64,000 bases of DNA from Porticoccaceae bacterium (GTDB lineage Bacteria > Pseudomonadota > Gammaproteobacteria > Pseudomonadales > Porticoccaceae), in assembly GCA_024639885.1 (NCBI GenBank), contig JAHEGD010000009.1:1-64000 (forward strand), given 5' to 3'. Numbering within the stretch: position 1 is the first letter of the stretch; every line of letters begins with the position of its first letter. The notes below the pieces were generated by a model. That model had not been told where the DNA came from and did not search any database. It saw nothing but the letters and a program-made list of their open reading frames with translations. Shown here piece after piece: positions 1 to 8,958 of the stretch. The position numbers were made by a program, and so were the translations under genes.

Positions 1-2
1 GC

Positions 3-1217
3 TTAGAAGACCAGTACCGCAGTGAGGGAACAGCCGGCTTAATAGCTAAGGTGAACAGCCGCGCTGGTCGCCAAGACCCCGAAGATCAACCGATATGGCT
101 GCTTGATAGCAGCGGCCATCGGCTCGCCGGCCACGCTGTCAATGTCGCGTTACCGACTCTGCCCGGCAGCTATCCGGGTGAGGCGCTGGGGCTCGAAGAG
201 GGCGAACAGGTTCAACTGGCCGTGCGCCGCTTCGCCACTACCCACTTACTCGTTGGCCACAGCTATGAGGAGTCCGATAGTATCAGCGAACCAATCACAA
301 CTGCCTTTACACTGGCCACCGTCGCAGTGCTGCTGCTCTCGGCGCTGCTTGGCGGCTGGCTAGCAGCCGCCCAACAACGCCGCTTGCAGGCTATATCAAA
401 CACGCTAGACCGCGTCGCCGGTGGTCAATTAATGGCTCGAGTTCCGGTCAGCGACGCAGGCGATGACATTGACAAGCTAGCGCTGCAGGTCAATACGGCA
501 CTGACGCGGTTGGAGCGCAACGTAGAGGCTATTCGTCAGGTCAGCGTCGATATCGCCCATGATCTACGCACCCCGATCAACCGCCTGAGGATTCAGGTCG
601 AGCAGGCCCATGCGGTGCTCGACAGCCCCTCTCAATTGTCAGAAAAACTAATCGATGCGCGCCGTGAGATTCACCACATTACATCCACCTTTGACGCGCT
701 GTTACGGATAGCGCAAATTGAGGCGGGTGCGCGCAAGCAGCGCTTTCAATGGCTCGATATCAGCGCGCTACTCCAGACCCTAACCGAGACCTACGCGATT
801 GTCGCCGAGGAATCACAGCAGTCGCTGCTACTGCGCGCCCCGAGTCGCGCAGTGAAGGTCTTTGGCGATCGCGACCTGCTAACCCAGTGTTACGCCAATT
901 TGATTGAGAACGCCATCCGCCACAATCACCCACAAGCAGAGATTGTCGTTAGCTGCGGCACGGATCAACACGGCTGCTGGGTGACGGTAGCCGACAATGG
1001 TGTCGGCATTCCCGAAGCTGAATTAACTGCCGTCACCGGTCGTTTCTATCGTCTCGACAAGGCGCGCCATACCGATGGTGCTGGCCTTGGGCTGGCATTG
1101 GTTAAAGCGGTCTGCGAGCTGCACGACGCCGAGCTAACGCTGGCCGACAACCGGCCAGGTTTACTGGTCACAACGGTATTTAGCCGGTCATCCGGCGCGG
1201 AGGCGCAGGGCGCCTAG
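3..1217 (+). CDS. Sensor histidine kinase, 5'-truncated by window edge
   Basis: The reading frame is open to the left edge, so the N-terminus lies outside the window; the GTG at 51 is probably internal, because in-frame codons from position 3 read like the end of a periplasmic sensor segment. Counting from position 51: a membrane segment at about residues 85-107, a HAMP-like linker to about 160, the H box with phospho-acceptor His170 (DIAHDLRTP), the N box around Asn287, G1 DNGVGI at 315-320 and G2 GAGLGL at 343-348. This is an inner-membrane kinase of a two-component system; the response regulator is presumably just upstream. The signal sensed cannot be told. Confidence 0.9.
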   Translation, partial: LEDQYRSEGTAGLIAKVNSRAGRQDPEDQPIWLLDSSGHRLAGHAVNVALPTLPGSYPGEALGLEEGEQVQLAVRRFATTHLLVGHSYEESDSISEPITTAFTLATVAVLLLSALLGGWLAAAQQRRLQAISNTLDRVAGGQLMARVPVSDAGDDIDKLALQVNTALTRLERNVEAIRQVSVDIAHDLRTPINRLRIQVEQAHAVLDSPSQLSEKLIDARREIHHITSTFDALLRIAQIEAGARKQRFQWLDISALLQTLTETYAIVAEESQQSLLLRAPSRAVKVFGDRDLLTQCYANLIENAIRHNHPQAEIVVSCGTDQHGCWVTVADNGVGIPEAELTAVTGRFYRLDKARHTDGAGLGLALVKAVCELHDAELTLADNRPGLLVTTVFSRSSGAEAQGA

Positions 1218-1326
1218 AACCGCAAGCGTGCGGCGCTTTAGCAAAGCTCCGGGTAGACCGCCGGGGCGACGAGTCACCTAGACTGACCGGGATAACCGTA
1301 GCGGTTCGCGCACTCTGCACAGCCAC

Positions 1327-2178
1327 TCAATCTAGGGTAATGCTGGTGTTGTCGATCAGCCGCGCGGCGCTAGTAAACATCGCCCCCAGCACGGTCAGCT
1401 CACGGTCGTCGTAAGCGGCGGCATCCAAGGTTTTGCTGTTACTAATAGAGAAGTAGTCTGGCTTGAAGCCGGCCGCGCGGATTGCCGCCCTGCCGCGCTC
1501 TTCTAGCGCCGCAAAATCGCGCTCGCCGCTCTGCAGTGCGGCGGCCACTTGCTGCAGCATGTCATGCAACACCGTGACGTTGGCCCGCTCTTGGGCGGTG
1601 ATATAGCTGTTCCGGGAGCTCATCGCCAAGCCGTCTGGCTCGCGGTGAATCGGCGCACCGACGATCTCAATCGGCATACAGAGGTCTTCGCTCATGCGCC
1701 GGATCACCGCCAGCTGCTGGTAGTCTTTTACACCAAAGATAGCGGTGTCGGGCTGAACAATATTGAACAGCTTGGTCACCACCGTGGTCACCCCTTCGAA
1801 ATGGCCGGGCCGGCTGGCGCCACACAGCACATCGGTCATGGTCGGGCAGATCACGCGGCTCTGGGTGTCCAGCCCGTTGGGGTACATCTCGTTATCGGTC
1901 GGATTAAACAGGTAGTCGCAACCGGCTGCGGTCAGTTTTTCGCAGTCGGCTTGAAAGGTGCGCGGGTACTTGTCCCAATCTTCATTGAGACCAAACTGCA
2001 GGGCGTTGACAAAGATTGAGCAGACCACCACATCGCAGCTCTGGCGGGCCTGCTCCACCAGCGCGATATGGCCGGCGTGAAGGTTGCCCATGGTCGGTAC
2101 AAAACCGATAGTTTTTGCCGCTAAGCGCTCGCCGGCGAGCGCCTCACGCAGCCCGGCAACGGTGTGGAATGTTTTCAT
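1327..2178 (-). CDS. panC: Pantothenate synthetase (pantoate--beta-alanine ligase)
   Basis: Condenses pantoate and beta-alanine with ATP to give pantothenate, the coenzyme A precursor; cytoplasmic. The 283-residue length is normal. The N-terminal nucleotidyl-transferase signature [10 protein letters not shown] (residues 28-37) contains the HIGH-type motif, followed by SIFVNALQF and, further on, FGVKDYQQL and a SSRNSYI segment, all typical of PanC. It lies 51 bp downstream of dnaB on the same strand, so the two may be cotranscribed. panB is not beside it. The many CoA-dependent pathways elsewhere in the window would draw on its product, but that is no evidence of a functional link. Confidence 0.96.
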   Translation of the reverse strand: MKTFHTVAGLREALAGERLAAKTIGFVPTMGNLHAGHIALVEQARQSCDVVVCSIFVNALQFGLNEDWDKYPRTFQADCEKLTAAGCDYLFNPTDNEMYPNGLDTQSRVICPTMTDVLCGASRPGHFEGVTTVVTKLFNIVQPDTAIFGVKDYQQLAVIRRMSEDLCMPIEIVGAPIHREPDGLAMSSRNSYITAQERANVTVLHDMLQQVAAALQSGERDFAALEERGRAAIRAAGFKPDYFSISNSKTLDAAAYDDRELTVLGAMFTSAARLIDNTSITLD

Positions 2179-2229
2179 AGTGGGGTCCTATCGTGAGCGC
2201 GCTCCCTGCTGCTCGAAAAAATGGCGCTA

Positions 2230-3678
2230 TCACTCGCCGGCGAAATAGTCGCCAACCAGGTTCTCAAAGCGGGTGTACTTGCCGAGGAAGGTCAGCCGCG
2301 CAGTACCGATCGGGCCGTTGCGCTGCTTGCCGAGAATGATCTCGGCAATACCCTTCTCGGGGCTGTCCTCGTTGTAAACCTCGTCGCGGTAGATAAACAC
2401 GATGACATCGGCGTCTTGCTCGATCGCGCCCGATTCACGAAGGTCGGAGTTGATCGGCCGCTTGTTGGGGCGCTGCTCTAGGTTACGGCTGAGCTGCGAG
2501 AGTGCAATCATCGGGCAGTTGTACTCGCGGGCGAGGTGTTTGAGCTCGCGGGAGATCTGCGAGATCTCCTGCACCCGACCTTCGCCGGGGTTGCTGCCGC
2601 TCATCAGCTGCAGGTAGTCGACCATGATCAAACCGGGCTCGGCGCGCTGGTAGAGCGCCTCCATATCCGGCTGGGCGTCGCCGCCGTGTTCGGCGTGCCA
2701 CGCTTGGCGCAACTGCTCTACCCGCTCTTTGGTGAACTGCTTGATACGGTTGCGCATCTCCAGCGGGGTCAGGCCGGGCGAATCCTCGATAAACAGCGGC
2801 CGGTCTTTGAGCCGCTGGGCGGCGGCGCTCAACCGCGGCCAATCGTCTTCGCCGAGGTTGCCGGTGCGCATTTTAGTCTGGTCGATCTTGCCGATAGACG
2901 AGAGCAGCCGCATCACCAGCTGGTTGGCTGGCATCTCCAGCGAGAACACCAGTACCGGTTTATCTTGGTGGAGCACGGCATGTTCGACGGTGTTCATCGC
3001 AAACGACGTTTTGCCCATCGACGGCCGGCCGGCGACGATGATCAGGTCCGATTTCTGCCAGCCCGAGGTCATCTCGTCGAGGTCTTTCCAGCCGGTGCTC
3101 ACCCCGGTGATCGAGCTGTCTGAGCGGAACAGCTCTTCAAGGCGAATCACAGTCTCTTTGAGCAGCGCATTGACCTCTTTAAAACCGCCCTTTTTGGGGC
3201 GGTTTTCGATGATGTCCTGCAGCTTCTGTTCGGCCTCGGCGAGCAGCCGCTGGCTGTCCCAACCGAGTGGATTGTAGCCTTTGCTGACAATGTCGCTGGC
3301 CGCGCCAATCAACTGGCGGATGGTTGAGCGCTCAAGAACGATCTGTGCGTAGGCGTTGATATTGGCCGAGCTGGGGGTGCTGTCTGCCAGCTCTACCAAG
3401 TAGTCGGCGCCGCCCACCGCGGCCAGGTCGCCACTGCCGTGCAGCGACTCGCTGAGCGTAATCGGGTCAAATGGCTGGCCCTGTTCGGCGAGCCGGCCCA
3501 TCGCGGAAAAAATCAGCCGGTGGTCGCGGCTGTAGAAGTCGTCACTGTCGAGCAGCTCGGCGATGGCGTCGTAGGCCTCGTTCTTGAGCATCAGCCCGCC
3601 GAGTACCGCCTGTTCGCCCTCAATAGAGTGCGGCAGCGGCTGGCTGGCGGTCGGTTCGGCGTAGAGCGCTTCGTTCAT
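2230..3678 (-). CDS. dnaB: Replicative DNA helicase DnaB
   Basis: Hexameric 5'-3' helicase that unwinds DNA at the replication fork and recruits primase. The 482-residue protein has an N-terminal DnaB domain (about 15-120), a linker, and a RecA-like ATPase with Walker A GRPSMGKTS (about residues 217-225), Walker B MVDYLQLM (about 350) and the sensor segment SQLSRNLEQRPNKRP. Start MNEALYAE is favoured. It lies downstream of rplI with a hairpin terminator between them (3707-3740), the usual rpsF-rpsR-rplI-dnaB order. No intein is visible. Confidence 0.97.
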   Translation of the reverse strand: MNEALYAEPTASQPLPHSIEGEQAVLGGLMLKNEAYDAIAELLDSDDFYSRDHRLIFSAMGRLAEQGQPFDPITLSESLHGSGDLAAVGGADYLVELADSTPSSANINAYAQIVLERSTIRQLIGAASDIVSKGYNPLGWDSQRLLAEAEQKLQDIIENRPKKGGFKEVNALLKETVIRLEELFRSDSSITGVSTGWKDLDEMTSGWQKSDLIIVAGRPSMGKTSFAMNTVEHAVLHQDKPVLVFSLEMPANQLVMRLLSSIGKIDQTKMRTGNLGEDDWPRLSAAAQRLKDRPLFIEDSPGLTPLEMRNRIKQFTKERVEQLRQAWHAEHGGDAQPDMEALYQRAEPGLIMVDYLQLMSGSNPGEGRVQEISQISRELKHLAREYNCPMIALSQLSRNLEQRPNKRPINSDLRESGAIEQDADVIVFIYRDEVYNEDSPEKGIAEIILGKQRNGPIGTARLTFLGKYTRFENLVGDYFAGE

Positions 3679-3706
3679 AGGGCAGTTTCTATCGGTCTAA
3701 AACAAC

Positions 3707-3740
3707 AACGGCACCGTATCTTTTCAGAGACGGTGCCGTT
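3707..3740 (-). terminator. Intrinsic terminator after rplI
   Basis: An 11-bp perfect inverted repeat (3707-3717 AACGGCACCGT with 3730-3740 ACGGTGCCGTT) and a 12-nt loop. Read on the minus strand the stem is followed by GTTGTTTT. It would end or attenuate transcription from the ribosomal protein operon before dnaB. Confidence 0.7.
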
Positions 3741-3783
3741 TTACAACGTTGACCAGCGCAGCGGTGTGCGCCGGTGGCGGCAA

Positions 3784-4233
3784 TTACTCAGCAGCCACCG
3801 CGACAGTGATCGCCTGCACCACATCAGAGTGCAGTTGAATGTCGATAGCAAACTCACCGATTTCGCGCAGTGGGCCCTCGGGGAGCTTCACTTCGCTGCG
3901 GTCAACTTCACCGCCAGCGGCAGTGATCGCGTCGGCAATTTCACGGGCGCCAATTGAACCGAACAGCTTGCCTTCGTCACCGGCAACGGCACTCAGACTG
4001 ATGCTGGCGATAGCGGCGATCTTGTCGGCGCGCGCTTGGGCGGCGGCCAAAACAGCAGCGGCAGCCGCTTCTATCTCGGCGCGGCGGGTTTCGAACTCGG
4101 CGATGTTGGCCGCAGTGGCGAACACAGCTTTACCTTGCGGTACCAAGTAGTTGCGGCCGTAGCCGGCTTTGACGTTAACTTTCTCGCCGAGCGCGCCAAG
4201 GCGGCCAATTTTTTCTAACAGAATAACTTCCAT
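3784..4233 (-). CDS. rplI: 50S ribosomal protein L9
   Basis: L9 binds 23S rRNA near the L1 stalk and bridges neighbouring ribosomes. 149 residues, normal length. The N-terminal signature [36 protein letters not shown] (residues 1-36) is textbook L9, followed by the long connecting helix (Ala/Glu/Arg rich, about 45-75) and the C-terminal domain containing the [14 protein letters not shown] segment. It is the last gene of the minus-strand rpsF-rpsR-membrane protein-rplI block, 36 bp downstream of the membrane gene. Confidence 0.98.
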   Translation of the reverse strand: MEVILLEKIGRLGALGEKVNVKAGYGRNYLVPQGKAVFATAANIAEFETRRAEIEAAAAAVLAAAQARADKIAAIASISLSAVAGDEGKLFGSIGAREIADAITAAGGEVDRSEVKLPEGPLREIGEFAIDIQLHSDVVQAITVAVAAE

Positions 4234-4269
4234 TGCTCTATCCTCTCATTTTTCTCGCTACTGCCACCG

Positions 4270-5115
4270 CTACCGTGCGGCGATTCGCGAGCGAATATTG
4301 ATGGTGCTATCGGCAACAGCCAGCCCGATTATTACCATGTTTAACGGACTAAATATCACCAGCCCAACGTAAATCATACCCAGCCAAATTGTGCCCAAAC
4401 CCCGCACTGCGGCGATGTGGTGAAGCAGTGCCAGCCCCGCTAGCAGCAGCGGCAGTGACAGCAGCTCGGCCCACGGCCGGTAGTCGGCACCCTGCAGCCA
4501 ACCTGCCAACACCACCACCGCCAAGGCGATAGCGCCGGCACTGTTCATACGCGTTTGGCGGAACTCGCTGCCAAACCCACCGGGGTTGTACAGCAGCGCC
4601 TGCCACCAGCGCGATACCAACAGTGCCACCAGCGCACCGACCGCCACTATCCAACCGAACAGCCCAGCCACAAACAGTGGCGTGGCCGCAATCGGTAGCG
4701 GCGCTTGCTCGGTGGCGACCTCTGCCAGCATCTCTGCCAGCAGCGCCGTAGTAGCCGCCAGCTGTTCAGCGCCAACCGCGCTGAGCACAACCGCTGACGC
4801 CAGACCGGCAACCGTCACAGCAATCGCTGCCGACGCCCACGACGCAGAGCGACGCAACACCTCGGCAGCCACCACCACCACGATGACCACAGCAATACTG
4901 GCCATGGTCAGCAGTGAATCAGCGCCGCCGCTGGCCAACATCGCCAAGCTTGGCAGCAGCGCCCAAGGCGCCACTTGCACCACCGCACTCAAACCGTGCC
5001 GGAGGCCGACCAATCCCACCGCAGCGGGGCTTACAATCGGGACAAAACTTCCCAAGCAGGCAACCACGGCCGCCTGCCAGCGCCCACGCATAATAAATTC
5101 AGCAAGGGCTTTCAC
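4270..5115 (-). CDS. Multi-pass membrane protein of the S18-L9 intergenic type (DUF2232-like)
   Basis: A 281-residue, Ala/Leu/Val-rich protein with roughly seven or eight hydrophobic segments and few charged residues, so an inner-membrane protein. In Pseudomonas and relatives an uncharacterised membrane protein of about this size lies in exactly this slot between rpsR and rplI and is assigned to DUF2232; position and topology are my main evidence because the sequence itself has no catalytic motif. The spacings of 18 bp to rpsR and 36 bp to rplI place it in the ribosomal protein operon. Function unknown. Confidence 0.82.
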   Translation of the reverse strand: MKALAEFIMRGRWQAAVVACLGSFVPIVSPAAVGLVGLRHGLSAVVQVAPWALLPSLAMLASGGADSLLTMASIAVVIVVVVAAEVLRRSASWASAAIAVTVAGLASAVVLSAVGAEQLAATTALLAEMLAEVATEQAPLPIAATPLFVAGLFGWIVAVGALVALLVSRWWQALLYNPGGFGSEFRQTRMNSAGAIALAVVVLAGWLQGADYRPWAELLSLPLLLAGLALLHHIAAVRGLGTIWLGMIYVGLVIFSPLNMVIIGLAVADSTINIRSRIAAR

Positions 5116-5133
5116 AACGTCTGGGCAGTTAAA

Positions 5134-5361
5134 TTACTTGTGCGCGTCGCTGTAAGGCAGCAGCGCAATATAACGGGCGCGCTTGATCGCGTCAGTCAGT
5201 TGGCGCTGGTAACGTGCCTTGGTGCCAGTGATACGGCTCGGGACAATTTTGCCTGTCTCAGAGACGTAGTTGCGCAGCATATCGATATCTTTGTAGTCGA
5301 TCGCTGGGGCGCCTTCGGCACTGAAACGACAGAATTTACGACGACGAATAAATTTGCTCAT
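5134..5361 (-). CDS. rpsR: 30S ribosomal protein S18
   Basis: A 75-residue small-subunit protein that binds 16S rRNA as a heterodimer with S6. The sequence shows the S18 hallmarks KFCRFSAEG near the N-terminus, [29 protein letters not shown] in the centre (quoted in pieces: [25 protein letters not shown]) and the basic [20 protein letters not shown] tail. It starts 2 bp after the rpsF stop, so the pair is translated from one mRNA. Confidence 0.98.
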   Translation of the reverse strand: MSKFIRRRKFCRFSAEGAPAIDYKDIDMLRNYVSETGKIVPSRITGTKARYQRQLTDAIKRARYIALLPYSDAHK

Positions 5362-5363
5362 GA

Positions 5364-5825
5364 TTACTCTCCCGCCTCTTCAGTTGCTGGGGCTGCTTGC
5401 TCTTCACCACCTTTGGCGGCGGCATCGGCAGCGGCTTTGGCTTCGTCTGCTTTGGCGCGGGCAGCGGCGCGGCGCTCACGGGCTTCGCGATCGGCCTTGT
5501 CGGCAGTTTCGGCTTTCATGATCGCAGACTCGCCGGTGACCGCTTCAGCGGTGCGGATAACCATGCTGCGCAGCACGGCATCGTTGTAGCGGAAAGTAGA
5601 CTGCAGCTCGTCCAGGATTTCTTGTGAACATTCGATGTTCATCAGGATGTAGTGAGCTTTGTGGATTTTGTTGATCGGGTAAGCCAGTTGACGGCGACCC
5701 CAATCTTCTAGGCGATGGACTTTACCGTTGCCCGCTTCAATCGAGGCGGTGTAACGCTCAACCATGCCGGATACCTGCTCGCTCTGGTCTGGGTGGACCA
5801 GAAAAACGACTTCGTAGTGACGCAT
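5364..5825 (-). CDS. rpsF: 30S ribosomal protein S6
   Basis: S6 partners S18 on the 30S platform. The start [18 protein letters not shown] at 5825 is chosen over an upstream in-frame ATG at 5924 because S6 proteins begin with MRxYE and the sequence AAGGAGAGACA precedes this ATG. The product is 153 residues, longer than the roughly 131-135 of E. coli S6 because of an Ala/Glu/Lys-rich C-terminal tail (about residues 105-153) rich in [14 protein letters not shown]-type low complexity. Core segments [19 protein letters not shown] and [12 protein letters not shown] are canonical. First gene of the operon, with promoter and leader upstream. Confidence 0.97.
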   Translation of the reverse strand: MRHYEVVFLVHPDQSEQVSGMVERYTASIEAGNGKVHRLEDWGRRQLAYPINKIHKAHYILMNIECSQEILDELQSTFRYNDAVLRSMVIRTAEAVTGESAIMKAETADKADREARERRAAARAKADEAKAAADAAAKGGEEQAAPATEEAGE

Positions 5826-5848
5826 TGTCTCTCCTTGTGGAAAATGAT

Positions 5849-5886
5849 GCCTCCCGTCAGCGCCAACTTGGCGACTGCAGTGAGGC
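5849..5886 (-). promoter_or_regulatory. Candidate rpsF 5' leader hairpin
   Basis: On the minus strand GCCTC (5882-5886) pairs with GAGGC (5849-5853), enclosing an internal loop and an inner CGCC/GGCG hairpin (loop AAGTT). It lies 24 nt upstream of the rpsF start. Autoregulatory S6:S18 leader RNAs are known in many bacteria; I cannot confirm that this hairpin has the conserved binding motif, so it is only a candidate. Confidence 0.35.
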
Positions 5887-5937
5887 AAGGAGTGCCCATT
5901 CTCTCGTGCCGAGACCCCGGGCAATAAGGGGCGCGCA

Positions 5938-5966
5938 ATTATAGTGAGTTAGCCGTGGCGATACAA
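5938..5966 (-). promoter_or_regulatory. Sigma70-type promoter of the rpsF operon
   Basis: On the minus strand a perfect TATAAT (-10, 5938-5943) is preceded by a 17-bp spacer and TTGTAT (-35, 5961-5966, three of six consensus bases). It lies about 110 bp upstream of the rpsF start, in the only sizeable gap before the operon. Confidence 0.65.
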
Positions 5967-5974
5967 CCACCCAA

Positions 5975-6538
5975 TCAAGGGCGCAACAACCGCCACAGCG
6001 AGCCGACATTGCTAGCTGGCCGCTCTAACAGCGCGGTGATTGCCAGCTCCTCGGCAGCAACCAGCGTGTAGAGCACAATCACCGCCCTAAACGGCAGCTC
6101 GGCAAGCCCCAAGCAGAGCGCAAAGTAGCTCGGCACCAGCAGCAGCGCCACCCACTTGGCCAGCCGAGTATGGTAGCTGGGGTAGCTGCCAAATTTGACC
6201 CAACTAAACACAATCGGCAGCGGTGTAGCCACCACGGCGAGGCCGATGTAGAGCTGCTCGCGGGCAAAATGGTTGGGCCACAGTGCCCACAGCGCCAACA
6301 CCATCGCCATGTAGACAGCCAGGTCGGCCCAGCTATCGAGCTTGGCGCCGAGCTCGCTGGCCAGATTAAATCGTCGGGCGATAAACCCGTCGGCTGCATC
6401 GGTTGCCAGAGCGGCCGCCAGCAGCGCCAAGAACAGCTCGGCGCGGCCGCTCAATGCCAGCGCCACCAACACCGGCACTGCCAGCAGCCGCGCCAGTGTC
6501 AAGATATTCGGGGCCGTCGCCCAGTGCTGGCTGGCCAA
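5975..6538 (-). CDS. CDP-alcohol phosphatidyltransferase family membrane protein
   Basis: Transfers a phosphatidyl or similar group from a CDP-alcohol in phospholipid synthesis. The family signature D-x2-DG-x2-AR-x8-G-x3-D-x3-D is complete: DAADGFIARR followed by G-AKL-D-SWA-D. The rest is hydrophobic, with about five or six membrane segments, and the PNILTLARLLAVP N-terminus resembles PgsA and cardiolipin synthase-like enzymes. The start is uncertain: an ATG at 6655 would overlap rlmB by over 100 bp, so I prefer the TTG at 6538, just after the rlmB stop, giving 187 residues. The exact alcohol substrate is unknown; the neighbours do not help. Confidence 0.8.
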   Translation of the reverse strand: MASQHWATAPNILTLARLLAVPVLVALALSGRAELFLALLAAALATDAADGFIARRFNLASELGAKLDSWADLAVYMAMVLALWALWPNHFAREQLYIGLAVVATPLPIVFSWVKFGSYPSYHTRLAKWVALLLVPSYFALCLGLAELPFRAVIVLYTLVAAEELAITALLERPASNVGSLWRLLRP

Positions 6539-6543
6539 CCGGG

Positions 6544-7278
6544 TTAACGGCCCGACCGCTGGCGCACTGCCTCGTAGAGAAACACCCCGGTCGCCACCGA
6601 CACATTGAGGCTGCTGACGCCACCGGCCATCGGCAGCTTGGCGAGGTGGTCGCACTGCTCGCGGGTAAGCCGGCGCAAACCGCGCTCCTCAGCGCCGAGC
6701 AGCAGCGCCAACGGCCCTTTCAGATCAATGTCGTAGACCAGCGCCTCGGCCTCGCCGGCGGCACCCACCGTCCACACCCCGGCAGCGCGCAGCTTTTCTA
6801 GGCAGCGCGCCAGGTTGGTGACCACCACCAGCGGCACCGTCTCGGCCGCCCCGCAGGCGACCTTGCTAACCACCGGGGTAATACCGACCGAGTTGTCGCG
6901 CGGGATGATCACCGCAGCGACGCCGGCACCATCGGCAGAGCGCAGGCAGGCGCCCAAGTTGTGGGGGTCGGTGACGCCGTCCAAGACTAAAAACAGCGGC
7001 GCCTGCGCGCTGTTGGCGAGCAGCTCAAATAGGTAGTTCTCGTCGTGGGTCTCGCCTTCGGCGCACTCGGCGGCGACCCCTTGATGGCGGCCGTCGACCA
7101 GCTTGTTGAGCTCGTCGGCGGTCGACCACTGCACGGCGATCTGCTGCTGCTCGGCTAGCCGCTGAACTTTTTGCAACCGCGCATCGGTGCGGTTGCGCTG
7201 CAGCCGCAGCTGCAACACCCGCTCGGGCGATGACTTGAGCAGCGACTGCACCGCGTGTATCCCATAGATCCAATTCAA
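6544..7278 (-). CDS. rlmB: 23S rRNA (guanosine(2251)-2'-O)-methyltransferase RlmB
   Basis: SPOUT-class, SAM-dependent methylation of G2251 in the ribosomal P-loop. 244 residues, normal. An N-terminal substrate-binding domain (YGIHAVQSLL, then a segment GRHQGVAAE) precedes the SpoU domain with motif 1 DPHNLGACLRSADGAG, motif 2 LLLGAEERGLRRL and motif 3 LNVSVATGVFLYEAVRQ, the knotted SAM site. It precedes the CDP-alcohol phosphatidyltransferase with about 5 bp between them. In many gammaproteobacteria rlmB is close to rpsF, as here. Confidence 0.96.
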   Translation of the reverse strand: MNWIYGIHAVQSLLKSSPERVLQLRLQRNRTDARLQKVQRLAEQQQIAVQWSTADELNKLVDGRHQGVAAECAEGETHDENYLFELLANSAQAPLFLVLDGVTDPHNLGACLRSADGAGVAAVIIPRDNSVGITPVVSKVACGAAETVPLVVVTNLARCLEKLRAAGVWTVGAAGEAEALVYDIDLKGPLALLLGAEERGLRRLTREQCDHLAKLPMAGGVSSLNVSVATGVFLYEAVRQRSGR

Positions 7279-7390
7279 ACTGATTCACCACCGTTATTTG
7301 TGCCGCTGCGCGGCGGTTTACTATTCAACTTGGCCGGCCGCGCGTCTATCATGGCGGGCAGACCACTCACTACCAGCCACCGGGGCGACC

Positions 7391-7873
7391 ATGCCGCAAC
7401 CAGATACCGACAATGCCAACTTTACCGCCCTACCGTATGCCGCCCTGCTGCCGCGCCTAGCGGCGCTGGTCTACGACCTGTTTATTCTGTTTGCCCTAAC
7501 CATCGGCTACGGCGCGCTGCTGACCCTGCTGCGGGTGATCATCACGGGCAGTGCCGAGCAAGATCTGCCGCAAACTGCACTGGTGCAGCTGCCGCTACTG
7601 GCTGGCTACTGGCTGACACTGGGTAGCTATTATGTCATCTGCTGGCGCAAACAGGGGCAAACTTTGGGTATGAAGGCGTGGCGGCTGCGCACCCAACAGC
7701 CCGGCCACCACCTTGTCACGCTGCGCCAGGCGTGGCTGCGGGTTGCGCTGGCGCCGCTGTCGATGGCCGCCGGCGGGGTCGGCTACCTGCTGGCGCTGCT
7801 ACCCAGCCGTCACTGCTGGCACGACACCGCTACCGGCACCGAGGTTGTGGTGCTGCCAAAGACCAGAAAGTAA
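7391..7873 (+). CDS. RDD family membrane protein
   Basis: A 160-residue protein with the RDD-family pattern: LLPRLAALVYDLFILFAL at the first membrane helix (conserved R and D), a second helix around YGALLTLLRVII, a third near LPLLAGYWLTLGSYYVICW, and the motif KQGQTLGMKAWRLR that follows it in this family. The ATG at 7391 is chosen because upstream in-frame starts lie over the divergent rlmB start region. Convergent with lptG (8 bp between stops). RDD proteins next to lptFG and pepA are common in gammaproteobacteria; their function is largely unknown, some being linked to ion transport. Confidence 0.88.
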   Translation: MPQPDTDNANFTALPYAALLPRLAALVYDLFILFALTIGYGALLTLLRVIITGSAEQDLPQTALVQLPLLAGYWLTLGSYYVICWRKQGQTLGMKAWRLRTQQPGHHLVTLRQAWLRVALAPLSMAAGGVGYLLALLPSRHCWHDTATGTEVVVLPKTRK

Positions 7874-7881
7874 CTGCCTGC

Positions 7882-8958
7882 TTACGCCGCGCGGCGCAAC
7901 AGCCGGGCACCGATCACCACACACAGCACAATCGGCAGCGACACCGCCACCACCGGCGGGAAGCCGAACACCAGACTCGACGGCTCTAGCATGTCTTGCA
8001 AAATCCTAAAGCCAATGCCGGTGACCACACCGACAAAAATCCGCAGCCCCATCGTCGATTCGCGCAGCGGCCCAAACACAAAAGCGATCGCCAACACCAC
8101 CAGACCGATCACGGTGAGCGGCTGCAGCAGTTTGGCCCACAGCGCCAACTGGTAGGCGCCGCTGTCGCGCTGCTGCTGGCGCAGAAACTGGGTGTAGCCC
8201 CACAGGCTCTGTATCGACAGGTTCTCGGGCGCCAATACATTTTGCTGGAGCAGCACCGGGGTCAGCTCGCTCTGCCAGATGCGGGTAACCAACTTGTCGG
8301 CGACGGTCTGGCCGGGACTAAAGCGGGTAATCGCCACGTTCTCTTCCACCCAGTGGCGGCGCGCGCGGTCGAAGCTGGCCCGCGAGCTAAAGCTGGCCGC
8401 CTGCAGTTGGCGCTGCTCGTCAAATTGGTAACGGGTGACACCAAACAGCACACCGCCGGGGAACACCGCGTTGATGTGGATATACTCATTGCCCTCGACA
8501 CTCCAGACCCCGCCGTTGTCAGCCCCGCTCTCCATGCCGCTGCGCTGCAACTGGCGGCGGCCATCAGCGAGCTGGTCTAGGTAGGGGGTGACAAACTCAC
8601 CGATTAACATCGCCGCCAAGACAAACCAGAGAATCGGCTTAACCACCATCGCAACAATCCGCCACAGCGAGATACCGGCGGCGCGCATCACCACGATTTC
8701 ACTGTTACCGGCGAGGATCCCCAAGCCAACCAGACAGCCGATCAGCGCCGAAAACGGCAGATAGTCATAGACCTGCGACGGCAGGGTAAGCACCACGTAC
8801 TCCATTACTTGGCGCAGCTGATAGTCGTTGCGCATATCGCCAAGCTCATCAATCACCTCGGCGACCACATCGAGCCCGACGATCACCAGCAGCGCCATCG
8901 CCACCGCCAAGCTGACCACCCGCGCCAAATAGCTACTGAGAAGTTCTAACCCCTTCAT
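7882..8958 (-). CDS. lptG: LPS export ABC transporter permease LptG
   Basis: One of two inner-membrane permeases that, with the ATPase LptB, extract lipopolysaccharide and pass it to LptC/LptA. 358 residues with the family topology: N-terminal helices (about 15-35 and 60-85, MEYVVLTLPSQVYDYLPFSALIG), the EIVVMRAAGIS coupling segment for LptB at about residues 86-96, a large periplasmic beta-jellyroll domain (about 130-270) and C-terminal helices (about 275-355). Start MKGLELLSSYLARV overlaps the lptF stop by 4 bp (ATGA), indicating translational coupling. Confidence 0.95.
   Translation of the reverse strand: MKGLELLSSYLARVVSLAVAMALLVIVGLDVVAEVIDELGDMRNDYQLRQVMEYVVLTLPSQVYDYLPFSALIGCLVGLGILAGNSEIVVMRAAGISLWRIVAMVVKPILWFVLAAMLIGEFVTPYLDQLADGRRQLQRSGMESGADNGGVWSVEGNEYIHINAVFPGGVLFGVTRYQFDEQRQLQAASFSSRASFDRARRHWVEENVAITRFSPGQTVADKLVTRIWQSELTPVLLQQNVLAPENLSIQSLWGYTQFLRQQQRDSGAYQLALWAKLLQPLTVIGLVVLAIAFVFGPLRESTMGLRIFVGVVTGIGFRILQDMLEPSSLVFGFPPVVAVSLPIVLCVVIGARLLRRAA

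Noticed and set aside
1218-1260. Terminator after the histidine kinase
   Set aside because: A short CCGC/GCGG hairpin is followed by only three T; too weak to call.
5826-5924. N-terminal extension of S6 from the ATG at 5924
   Set aside because: Would precede the canonical MRxYE start and run through the leader hairpin; the internal ATG has a better ribosome-binding site.
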